From assembly GCA_023410575.1 (NCBI GenBank), contig JAEYPP010000081.1, forward strand, positions 1 to 12,197: 12,197 nt of DNA. The letters run 5' to 3'. The position numbers were made by a program, and so were the translations under genes. This DNA is from Bacillota bacterium (GTDB lineage Bacteria > Bacillota > Clostridia > Lachnospirales > Lachnospiraceae). Position 1 is the first letter of the stretch; each line of letters opens with the position of its first letter. This document shows, one piece after another, positions 6,620 through 12,197 of this stretch. The notes under the pieces were generated by a model. It was given only the letters and a program-made list of their open reading frames with translations. It had not been told where the DNA came from and ran no database searches.

Positions 6620-6687
6620 GAGTCTCCTTTTCGTTTTGATAAACTTAATATGAGCGACTCATATATTCGATATCTAAAATTTTCAAT
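6612..6687 (-). repeat. Leader module, copy B
   Basis: On the minus strand this stretch reads AAAATTTTAGATAT, a CATATTAAG core and CGAAAAGGAGACT. It parallels 6767-6842 over about 75 bases with substitutions and small gaps. Both copies end in a strong ribosome site followed by a short frame. Confidence 0.5.
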
Positions 6688-6724
6688 AAAGACCACTCAG
6701 AGATACTTTTAGTATGTAGTTTGA

Positions 6725-6772
6725 TTACTTAATATCAGTTGTCTTTTCGTTTAGTGTACTAATTTTGTTCAT
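6725..6772 (-). CDS. Possible 15-residue peptide MNKISTLNEKTTDIK
   Basis: An ATG stands 7 bases behind AAAAGGAG (6787-6780), an excellent initiation site, and is followed by 15 codons and TAA. It is preceded by leader module A. It may be a leader peptide, a small regulatory protein, or the first codons of a gene lost by deletion. No family is recognised. Confidence 0.3.
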   Translation of the reverse strand: MNKISTLNEKTTDIK

Positions 6773-6842
6773 TCACAGTCTCCTTTTGGTTTGCTATTCA
6801 CAATATGAAATTTTTGAAAACTCTATATCTGAAATTTTGAGC
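6767..6842 (-). repeat. Leader module, copy A
   Basis: On the minus strand it reads AAAATTTCAGATAT, CATATTGTGAATAGC and CCAAAAGGAGACT, the counterpart of 6612-6687, with 11 identical bases (AAAAGGAGACT) around the ribosome site. The module ends at the ATG of the 15-codon frame. Confidence 0.5.
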
Positions 6843-6851
6843 ATAAAAATA

Positions 6852-6912
6852 AGCATAATTAACCGTTTAGACGAAGATAATGGAATATCTATCGTCTAAC
6901 CATAATTATGCT
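6852..6912. promoter_or_regulatory. Long hairpin in the divergent control region
   Basis: AGCATAATTA pairs with TAATTATGCT at the outside. Inside, GTTTAGACGA pairs with TCGTCTAAC, and AGATA pairs with TATCT around ATGGAA. There are small bulges and no T-run. It separates the minus-strand small frames from the plus-strand ABC-3C operon and may insulate or regulate them. Confidence 0.55.
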
Positions 6913-6944
6913 CTCTTCACGCTCTCTTCACGAAGTGTACACTT
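6910..6944. promoter_or_regulatory. Tandem 11-mers followed by a 12-bp palindrome, possible operator
   Basis: GCTCTCTTCAC is repeated head to tail (6910-6920, 6921-6931). The perfect palindrome AAGTGTACACTT follows at 6933-6944. The half-site AAGTGTA recurs at 6953-6959 and at 6536-6542. The arrangement just upstream of the operon promoter suggests a protein-binding site. Confidence 0.4.
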
Positions 6945-6989
6945 GAGTTATAAAGTGTAGTGACTATACATTACTAAAAGAATTTATTG

Positions 6990-7025
6990 TATAATGTTGT
7001 AAAAAAATAACAATACAAGTATAAT
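6990..7025 (+). promoter_or_regulatory. Promoter region of the ABC-3C operon
   Basis: Two consensus TATAAT boxes lie at 6990-6995 and 7020-7025. The second has TTGTAA (6997-7002) exactly 17 bases upstream and would start transcription near 7032. The first has only a weak -35 and would leave a leader of about 60 bases that includes AAGGAG at 7031-7036. No known regulator is encoded nearby. Confidence 0.55.
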
Positions 7026-7048
7026 ATAAAAAGGAGTTAAACTAAATT

Positions 7049-7072
7049 ATGATGAGGGATAAAAATGAATAG
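7049..7072 (+). CDS. Seven-codon leader frame overlapping the SMEK start
   Basis: ATGATGAGGGATAAAAATGA continues to TAG and encodes MMRDKNE. It begins 12 bases after AAGGAG and its stop overlaps the start of the next gene, whose own ribosome site (GAGGG, 7054-7058) lies inside it. This would couple translation of the SMEK gene to the leader. It may also be chance. Confidence 0.25.
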   Translation: MMRDKNE

Positions 7073-8048
7073 AGCTACATGGATAAATTATATAAATGAA
7101 AAACTCACAGTACTTAGGGTACGTATAGAAGCAAGAGGAAAACAGAATATATTAGATTTACATATATATTCAGAAAATTTCTATAGAGATTTTTTAAATA
7201 TACTGTATGGATGGAAGTTAAGAAATGCTAATTCTGTTGAACAGAATATAGAAGCGATTGACTTAATTGATGATGATAATAAGTTAGTAATACAAGTTTC
7301 GGCCACTGCTACAAAACAAAAGATAGATAAATCATTAGAGAAAGATAGCATAGAGTCATATAGCAAAAAAGGATATACCTTTAAATTCATGTCAATATCT
7401 AAACCTGCTGAGAGTTTAAGAAGTATGAATTTTAGTAATCCACATAATATTACATTCAATGCTTCAAGCGATATATTTGATATAGAATCTATAGAAAAAG
7501 ATATAATGGATTTGGAGATAGATGAACTTGAATCAGTATATCAGTTTATTTATAAAGAATTAGGAGTTGTTCCGGATGTTATTCTTTTAGATTCTGACTT
7601 AACTGCAATTATTAATATTCTAGGGAATGTAGATTTGACAGAGACTATGACTCCTGCTAATATTAATACATTTGAAATTGATAAAAAAATTAAATTTAAT
7701 CATATAGAAATTACATCATCGTTAATTAGTGATTATGTAGTATACTATAATAAAGTTGATATGAAGTATAAAGAATTTGATAAGTTAGGTGCAAATAAGA
7801 GCATCGGGGTATTTAATACTTTGAAGAGAATATACATAAATGCAAAATTAAAAAAGAAATATAATTCTGATGATGAGTTATTATTAGGGATTATCGAAGA
7901 AGTAAAACAAATAATAATCAATAGTCATAATTTTATCGTTACTACTAAAGAACAACTTGATTTATGTGTTTCTATTATCGTAGTTGATGCATTTATTCGG
8001 TGTAAAATTTTTGAAAATCCGGAGGGGTATAATTATGTTATTACCTGA
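7065..8048 (+). CDS. SMEK-domain protein, effector/sensor component of an ABC-3C system
   Basis: The 327-residue protein is the first gene of a three-gene operon. Its N-terminal domain (about residues 1-165) matches my knowledge of the SMEK domain: RGKQNILDLHIYSENFYRDF (24-43), LNILYGWKLRN, then AIDLIDDDNKLVIQVSATAT (64-83). The ID...IQVS arrangement is reminiscent of a PD-(D/E)XK nuclease core with Gln in place of Glu. This is inference. The C-terminal part (about 210-327) is helical and ends in VSIIVVDAFIRCKIFENP, similar to C-terminal domains of ABC-3C effectors that dock on the middle component. The start is the ATG behind GAGGG, and an upstream leader frame overlaps it. The last 14 bases overlap the next gene. 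In such systems this protein is predicted to carry the toxic or target-recognising activity. Confidence 0.82.
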   Translation: MNRATWINYINEKLTVLRVRIEARGKQNILDLHIYSENFYRDFLNILYGWKLRNANSVEQNIEAIDLIDDDNKLVIQVSATATKQKIDKSLEKDSIESYSKKGYTFKFMSISKPAESLRSMNFSNPHNITFNASSDIFDIESIEKDIMDLEIDELESVYQFIYKELGVVPDVILLDSDLTAIINILGNVDLTETMTPANINTFEIDKKIKFNHIEITSSLISDYVVYYNKVDMKYKEFDKLGANKSIGVFNTLKRIYINAKLKKKYNSDDELLLGIIEEVKQIIINSHNFIVTTKEQLDLCVSIIVVDAFIRCKIFENPEGYNYVIT

Positions 8049-8262
8049 TAATATATTACCTGAGTTAACAGTATATTATAATGGTGCATTAGTTTTAAAG
8101 GAACTCCAATTTAATGATAAGCAAGAGCTATTAGATATTTATAGTAAACTAAAAGAAAAATATGAAATGTCATTTAATATATATATATTATCATTAGATT
8201 GGTTATATCTAGTTGGTATTGCAGAAATGGATGAGCAGGGGGTTATAAAATTATGTTCATAA
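8035..8262 (+). CDS. ABC-3C middle component, 75 residues
   Basis: The small protein begins MLLPDNILPELTVYYNGALV, close to the MLLPDK...LLGLGA openings of short ABC-3C middle components (MC6/MC7-like, exact class not certain). A predicted helical stretch (DKQELLDIYSKLKEKYEMSF) and an IYILSLDWLYLVGIAEMDEQ segment follow. The latter resembles the last helix and wing of a winged helix-turn-helix. A longer in-frame reading upstream is rejected, because GGAGGGG lies 5-6 bases before this ATG and the family starts at MLLP. It overlaps the SMEK gene by 14 bases and the ATPase gene by 10, so the three are translationally coupled. It probably bridges the effector and the ATPase. Such genes are often missed because of their size. 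Confidence 0.75.
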   Translation: MLLPDNILPELTVYYNGALVLKELQFNDKQELLDIYSKLKEKYEMSFNIYILSLDWLYLVGIAEMDEQGVIKLCS

Positions 8263-9989
8263 AAAGTTTGAAGATAACTAGTGGTGACCGAGTAATTCGA
8301 AATTTAGTTTTTCATAAAGGGCTAAATCTAATTGTTGATAATACGCCAACTATAGAGAATAGCAATAACGTTAAGACAGGAAATAATGTTGGAAAGACAA
8401 CAGTCCTCAAACTTATTGATTACTGTTTTGGATGTAAAGCAAAAGAAATATATACAGATCCGGAGAATAGTAAACAAGTTTACGCATTGGTTAAAGATTA
8501 TCTCGTAGATAATAAAGTGCTTATTACGTTAACTTTAAAAGAAGATTTGGATATAGATGATTCATATGAAATTATTATAACTAGAAATTTTCTTTCTACT
8601 AAGAATATTGTAAGAACAGTAAATGGTAAGAATTTAAAGGAAGAAGATTTTGAGACAACTTTAAGAGAACTATTATATCCTAATTTGACAGATAGAAAGC
8701 CTACACTAAGAGAGATTATTTCCCATAATATACGATATTCTGATAACAGTATTAGTAAAACGCTCAAGACACTAAGTAATTTTACATCTGATGCTGAATA
8801 TGAAGCATTATATCTTTACTTATTGGGATGTAAATTCGAACAAGGTAATGATAAACAAAAGATACTATCGAAAATGAATCAAGAACTTTCGTACTATGAA
8901 AGAATGGAAAAGAAGCAGACAAAAAATGCATATGAAGCAGCATTAGCATTGGTAGAAAGAGATATAGAGAAGCTTAATAGCAAGAAGGCCATTTTAAACT
9001 TAAATGAGAATTATGAAGATGACTTAATGAAGTTAAATCATATAAAAAGTGAAATATCAAGATTAGGTCAGGAGATAAGTAATTTAGAAATTAGGAAGCA
9101 ACTTATAGAAGATACAAGAAATGGTTTGGAAAGTGAAAAATCACACATTGATGAGGAACAGTTATGGCAGATTTATTCTCAAGCTAGCACTTACATGGAA
9201 AATATACAAAGGACATTTGACGAACTAGTTCAGTATCATAATAAAATGATTGTTGAAAAAATAAAGTATGTTGTAAAAGAACTACCTCAGATAGAAAAAG
9301 CTATTCAGGAAAGCAAAGAATTACTTAGTTATTTGCTCCAAGAAGAAAAACAGTATTCATTATTAATCACTAAAAATACTTCATTCTCCGAATTTGAAGA
9401 GCTAATCAGCGAATTAAATGAAAAGTATAGGAAAAAAGGTGAATATGAGGAAATTATTCGTCAACTTACAGAAATAGAAGAAAATATTAGTACATGTAGA
9501 AATGAGCTTAAAAAAATAGATGAAACAATATTTTCAGAGAAATTTATAGAGATTGTTAAAAGGCAAGTTAATAAGTTTAACGAGTTTTTCTCAGAAGTGG
9601 CACAGACATTATATAATGAGACATATGCATTAAAGTTTGATATAGATACAAATAAAAAGAATCAGCAAGTGTATAAATTTTCTACATTTAATGCAAATAT
9701 GAGTACAGGCAAAAAACAAGGTGAAATTCTATGCTTTGATATAGCTTATATACTATTTGCAGATGACCAGAGTATTCCATGCCTTCATTTTTTGCTAAAT
9801 GATAGAAAGGAATTATTACACGGTAATCAACTATTGGGTATCAAAGAATTTTTGAAGGATAAAAATATACAACTTGTTGCATCTATACTCAGTGATAAGT
9901 TACCAGATAAGCTGAAAAAGGATGACTACTATGTAGTTGAATTATCACAAGACAACAAATTGTTTAGAATTGAAAATGATGAAACATGA
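8253..9989 (+). CDS. DUF2326-like SMC/ABC ATPase of an ABC-3C system
   Basis: This 578-residue protein has SMC/Rad50-like architecture and probably senses or acts on nucleoprotein. The N-terminal ATPase lobe has LNLIVDNTPT and a P-loop KTGNNVGKTTVLKLIDYCFG (41-60, Lys48). The first Gly of GxxxxGKT is Thr here. Long helices rich in E, K and L from about 205 to 445 form an antiparallel coiled coil. The C-terminal lobe has a signature-like MSTGKKQGE (483-491) and FDIAYILF. Its Walker B-like strand CLHFLLND (510-517) is followed by Arg, so the usual Glu of the DE pair is absent. It ends with a QLVASILSDKLP strand. The ATG is behind AGGGGG inside the last codons of the middle component. A short palindrome follows the stop; no classic terminator is seen. 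Confidence 0.85.
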   Translation: MFIKSLKITSGDRVIRNLVFHKGLNLIVDNTPTIENSNNVKTGNNVGKTTVLKLIDYCFGCKAKEIYTDPENSKQVYALVKDYLVDNKVLITLTLKEDLDIDDSYEIIITRNFLSTKNIVRTVNGKNLKEEDFETTLRELLYPNLTDRKPTLREIISHNIRYSDNSISKTLKTLSNFTSDAEYEALYLYLLGCKFEQGNDKQKILSKMNQELSYYERMEKKQTKNAYEAALALVERDIEKLNSKKAILNLNENYEDDLMKLNHIKSEISRLGQEISNLEIRKQLIEDTRNGLESEKSHIDEEQLWQIYSQASTYMENIQRTFDELVQYHNKMIVEKIKYVVKELPQIEKAIQESKELLSYLLQEEKQYSLLITKNTSFSEFEELISELNEKYRKKGEYEEIIRQLTEIEENISTCRNELKKIDETIFSEKFIEIVKRQVNKFNEFFSEVAQTLYNETYALKFDIDTNKKNQQVYKFSTFNANMSTGKKQGEILCFDIAYILFADDQSIPCLHFLLNDRKELLHGNQLLGIKEFLKDKNIQLVASILSDKLPDKLKKDDYYVVELSQDNKLFRIENDET

Positions 9990-9994
9990 TATGA

Positions 9995-10010
9995 GTACCC
10001 ATATGGGTAC
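9995..10010. repeat. Perfect 16-bp palindrome after the ATPase gene, candidate arm site
   Basis: GTACCCATATGGGTAC lies 5 bases past the stop codon and 60-75 bases inside the attR core. Its GAGTACC half-site matches the direct AGTACC repeats near attL. It could be an integrase arm-binding site or an inefficient terminator. Nothing else is recognised between 10011 and 10053. Confidence 0.4.
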
Positions 10011-10069
10011 ATAGTTAATAGATGTGTTGAAACGCTCCTTTCCAAGTGACTTCCACGAGACGGGGAGTT

Positions 10070-10094
10070 TTCGAATCCCGTCTCGTGCTTCTTA
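10070..10094 (+). repeat. attR: second copy of the 25-bp core
   Basis: It is identical to 5856-5880. The base pairs before it form an inverted repeat: CACGAGACGGG (10054-10064) is the exact complement of CCCGTCTCGTG (10077-10087), with 12 bases between. The element's own end thus mimics the tRNA arm and supplies a symmetric core site of the kind bound by tyrosine recombinases. Confidence 0.88.
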
Positions 10095-10102
10095 AATTAG
10101 AG

Positions 10103-10140
10103 GAGAAAACCTAGATATTATCTGTGTTTTCTCTTTTTTT
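10103..10140 (+). terminator. Former terminator of tRNA-Gly, now after attR
   Basis: GAGAAAAC and GTTTTCTC form a stem around a 15-base loop, followed by seven T. It stands just outside the element, where the end of the uninterrupted tRNA transcript would have been. Confidence 0.75.
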
Positions 10141-10295
10141 CTTGCCCATAATCATGTGTGCAGATGTGTGCAACATCCTTTTACGTGCTAAACTGATTAT
10201 AAGGCTTTGTTCATGTAGGAACGTTTTTGTTCGATTTCATGGTAATTGTAGATGTATTCCTTGGTTGTTTCGATTTTAAATGGACATCAGTGGGA

Positions 10296-10418
10296 TATTT
10301 TAGATCAAGACGTCTCGTATTTGACAAGCCGTTTCTGTTATATATGAAAGAAAAAGGGGCTAAGAACCCTTACTTTGCTATTTGGATCGAAAATGCAGAG
10401 TTAATGTCTCCACAGTAA
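10296..10418 (+). pseudogene. Gene remnant with a serpin-like C-terminus
   Basis: The frame reads FRSRRLVFDKPFLLYMKEKG followed by AKNPYFAIWIENAELMSPQ and a stop. The PFLLYM strand, a 7-residue turn and a second strand match the spacing of the s4B/s5B ending of serpins (PFLFFI...ILFMG). The frame extends further upstream from a TTG at 10227, but that part has no ribosome site, no ATG and no family resemblance. I treat it as the 3' end of a lost gene. The serpin link is tentative, and another secreted-protein family is possible. The spaces 10141-10226 and 10419-10550 show nothing I can name. Confidence 0.35.
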
Positions 10419-10550
10419 CGGTATTTTGGCTAAGAAAGCATGGTTTAAAGGTATACGTTGAGAGCTGAAAAATTATGAGATTAGATAGGGCAAAAGTTTT
10501 GTAATGTAAGTAGGGTGTCTATGGAAAGATTACTCTTTTTATACTTTATG

Positions 10551-10579
10551 TTGACAACCCTTTAATTATAATATAAGAT
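10551..10579 (+). promoter_or_regulatory. Promoter of the tetR gene
   Basis: A perfect TTGACA at 10551-10556 is followed by overlapping -10 candidates: TATAAG at 15-base spacing or TAAGAT at 17. GAAAGGA (10613-10619) serves as ribosome site 10 bases before the ATG. Confidence 0.65.
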
Positions 10580-10629
10580 TTGCATAAAAGAGAACACACA
10601 ATTCGCTTTTAGGAAAGGATAGGTATCAA

Positions 10630-11235
10630 ATGCCACAAATACAAAAAGAAGCTGTAAGAAATGAGATCATTGACAAAGCGCTATTACTGTTTGCCAAGAA
10701 AGGCTATGACGAGTCTTCAATCGCTGATGTTGCTAAGGCAGCAGGTACTTCAGTTGGCAATGTGTATCGATATTTCAAAAGTAAAGAAGAAATACTGAAC
10801 GAAATCATTACCAGCCCATTTATTGCAAATATTCGAAAAGAGATATTTACTAAGATTGGAGCAGGTAAATCAGACACGATACATGAGCAGAGTCAAAATA
10901 AAGATTATTTAGACTACTCAGAACAGTTTTTTAAATCAATGATAGAAAATAGGCTAAAGTTAATAGTGTTAATGAGTTGTACTAAGAGTGAAGAGGGTAA
11001 GCTTTTCAGAAAAGAATTGATTGACTATTTGGTACAGACATTTTTAATTCAATTTGTAAAAGAAGAACGGATAGAAGCCTTAAGACCTATCATTACCCTT
11101 TTATATCAAGGTTTTATTCGACTTTATTTAGATATTTTAAGTAAGGACGAAGAGGAAGAAACTTATCTATGCGAATTAAAACAGCTTACAAAATATCATA
11201 TCTTGGGTTTAGCTTCTATCGTAGAAAACGATTAG
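10630..11235 (+). CDS. TetR-family transcriptional regulator
   Basis: The 201-residue protein has the TetR N-terminal DNA-binding domain: RNEIIDKALLLFAKKGYDES (10-29), then SIADVAKAAGTSVGNVYRYF (30-49) as the helix-turn-helix, and KSKEEILNEI. The C-terminal ligand-binding and dimerisation domain (about 65-201) is helical and not assignable to a known ligand class. Length is normal. The next gene begins 32 bases downstream on the same strand, so the two are probably co-transcribed, and this regulator likely controls itself and the redox protein. A consensus TTGACA promoter precedes it, and the repressor may bind there, but I see no clear palindrome over the -10 region. Confidence 0.93.
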   Translation: MPQIQKEAVRNEIIDKALLLFAKKGYDESSIADVAKAAGTSVGNVYRYFKSKEEILNEIITSPFIANIRKEIFTKIGAGKSDTIHEQSQNKDYLDYSEQFFKSMIENRLKLIVLMSCTKSEEGKLFRKELIDYLVQTFLIQFVKEERIEALRPIITLLYQGFIRLYLDILSKDEEEETYLCELKQLTKYHILGLASIVEND

Positions 11236-11267
11236 GTATGACTATGAAGAAAGGAATGGTAACTAAT

Positions 11268-12059
11268 ATGAAACATGTTGTTTATTATTTTAGCGGTACT
11301 GGAAATTCAATGAGTGTTGCAAAGAAATTAGAAGATCAGGGTGCAACGGTATATGCAATAACTCCTAGTCTGGTAGAGCAAAAGGAGATTATATGCGATG
11401 CTGATATGATAGGTTTTATATTTCCCTTGTATTACCTTGGACTTCCAAAGCTTGTTCATGAGTTTATTGAAAAGCTAACAATAAAGAATTCGTCATATAA
11501 TTATATGATTTGTACTATGGGATGGAACTTAAGAGGTGGAGCGATAAAGCAGGTTAAGCGTCATCTTGCAAAGAAGAATTGCTCCTTACATATGGGCAGC
11601 TATATTCAAATGCCGATGAATGATTTTACTCTTGCATGTACGTGTCCGATAGAGAAACAGGGACCATTATTGGAGAAAGCTAAAATTAATCTCGACAAGA
11701 TATTAGATATAGTTGGACAATCAAAAAAGTATTTCAGCCGAGAACCAATTAAGTTCATGGTAGAAAAAAGAAACAAACCTTTTATTAACTCTACAAGTAG
11801 TCATGATAAATACTATATAGTATCCAATGATTGTACAGGTTGTGGCTTGTGTAAGAAAGTGTGTCCGGTAGTTAATATTGAAATGGTAGAAAAAAAGCCT
11901 GTATGGCAGCATCACTGCGAAAGATGTACGGCATGTTTTCACTACTGTCCGACGAAAGCAATTACATATAAGAACAAAGGAAAAGAAATTACGAGATATC
12001 ATCATCCAGATGTATCTGCAAAGGTTAGTGAAGACTATAGATTATCAAAGGGTATGTAG
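11268..12059 (+). CDS. EFR1-type flavodoxin/ferredoxin fusion protein
   Basis: The 263-residue protein joins an N-terminal flavodoxin-like domain to a C-terminal 2[4Fe-4S] ferredoxin domain, the layout of the EFR1 family in anaerobes. It is a predicted cytoplasmic electron-transfer protein with an unknown partner. Motifs are VVYYFSGTGNSMSVAKKL (4-21, FMN phosphate loop SGTGNS), FPLYYLGLPKLVHEFI, CTGCGLCKKVCP (Cys189, 192, 195, 199) and CERCTACFHYCP (Cys217, 220, 223, 227). Longer in-frame starts at 11238 and 11256, and a reading overlapping tetR, are rejected. The family begins at MKHVVYYFSGTGN, and GAAAGGAA lies upstream of this ATG, though its spacing of about 12 bases is long. The gene is likely in an operon with tetR. 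Its end meets a convergent transposase remnant. Confidence 0.9.
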   Translation: MKHVVYYFSGTGNSMSVAKKLEDQGATVYAITPSLVEQKEIICDADMIGFIFPLYYLGLPKLVHEFIEKLTIKNSSYNYMICTMGWNLRGGAIKQVKRHLAKKNCSLHMGSYIQMPMNDFTLACTCPIEKQGPLLEKAKINLDKILDIVGQSKKYFSREPIKFMVEKRNKPFINSTSSHDKYYIVSNDCTGCGLCKKVCPVVNIEMVEKKPVWQHHCERCTACFHYCPTKAITYKNKGKEITRYHHPDVSAKVSEDYRLSKGM

Positions 12060-12060
12060 G

Positions 12061-12195
12061 TTTATCTGAGAATCCCTCAACTGGTCCATTTGTATATCCG
12101 TATTTAAATGCATTAAGAATACCTTCAGACCAGTTTCTATAAGTTGCTGCACACTTCTCAAACTCAGGAATTCCTGAAGTTTCAGCAAACTTAAT
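12061..12195 (-). pseudogene. ISL3-family transposase remnant, cut by the window edge
   Basis: The minus strand reads IKFAETSGIPEFEKCAATYR, then NWSEGILNAFKYGYTNGPVEG. The W..(E/G)I.NAF...YTNG..EG pattern belongs to the last catalytic-acid region of ISL3 (IS204/IS1001/IS1165) transposases, where EG is normally followed by NNKIKVLKR. Here the similarity stops after EGF (about 12070) and the frame runs into the 3' end of the neighbouring gene. It is therefore a truncated copy. How much lies beyond the window cannot be seen. Confidence 0.6.
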
Positions 12196-12197
12196 CC

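Larger units (their letters stand above)
5881..10094. mobile_element. tRNA-Gly integrated element of about 4.2 kb, integrase-dead
   Basis: The segment is bounded by exact 25-bp copies of the tRNA-Gly 3' end. From left to right it holds a terminator that serves the tRNA, a decayed tyrosine integrase pointing at the tRNA (the usual orientation), a non-coding control region, and an intact three-gene ABC-3C operon. No relaxase, replication protein, capsid gene or excisionase is visible, so it looks like a stripped island that cannot move by itself. The operon is visibly more AT-rich than sdaA and proC, which fits foreign origin. Confidence 0.85.

Noticed and set aside
7984..8034. Longer start for the ABC-3C middle component
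   Set aside because: It would overlap the SMEK gene by 65 bases and lacks a ribosome site. GGAGGGG precedes the MLLPD start.
10227..10295. Protein-coding start MFDFMVIVDVFLG upstream of the serpin-like fragment
   Set aside because: It begins at a TTG with no ribosome site, and the segment resembles no known protein. It is probably chance read-through upstream of a remnant.

Overview
The window looks like a low-GC Firmicute chromosome. Strong AGGAGG-type ribosome sites, consensus sigma-A promoters, AT-rich spacers and the protein sequences suggest a clostridial Lachnospiraceae relative of Lachnoclostridium (Clostridium) phytofermentans. That assignment rests on sequence feel, not on a search.

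Left part (1-5800), ordinary chromosome. It opens with the 3' end of a two-domain FtsX-like ABC permease, followed by a C-terminal scrap of a second permease. An orphan BMP-family substrate-binding lipoprotein comes next with its own terminator. A roughly 200-bp imperfect palindrome lies between that gene and a convergent, minus-strand single-chain iron-sulfur L-serine dehydratase (sdaA). A 36-bp tandem repeat and a perfect hairpin separate sdaA from minus-strand proC. A tRNA-Gly(GCC) gene is divergent from proC.

Middle part (5881-10094), an integrated element of about 4.2 kb in the 3' end of tRNA-Gly. The last 20 bases of the tRNA plus 5 flanking bases (25 bp in all) recur exactly at 10070-10094, giving attL and attR. 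Next to attL is a broken tyrosine integrase with readable N- and C-terminal ends but no middle. A non-coding control region follows, with several perfect inverted repeats and two copies of a leader/ribosome-site module on the minus strand. The only intact cargo is a tightly overlapping three-gene operon: a SMEK-domain protein, a 75-residue middle component, and a DUF2326-like SMC/ABC ATPase. This is the architecture of an ABC-three-component (ABC-3C) conflict system, predicted to be anti-phage or anti-plasmid. It has stayed open while the integrase decayed.

Right part (10095-12197). The original downstream flank of the tRNA starts with a terminator. It is followed by a fragment whose C-terminus resembles serpins, then a TetR regulator with a likely operon partner, an EFR1-type flavodoxin/ferredoxin fusion. 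The window ends in a minus-strand remnant of an ISL3-family transposase.

The main item of interest is the minimal tRNA-Gly island carrying the ABC-3C operon, together with its unusual control region and candidate integrase-binding repeats.
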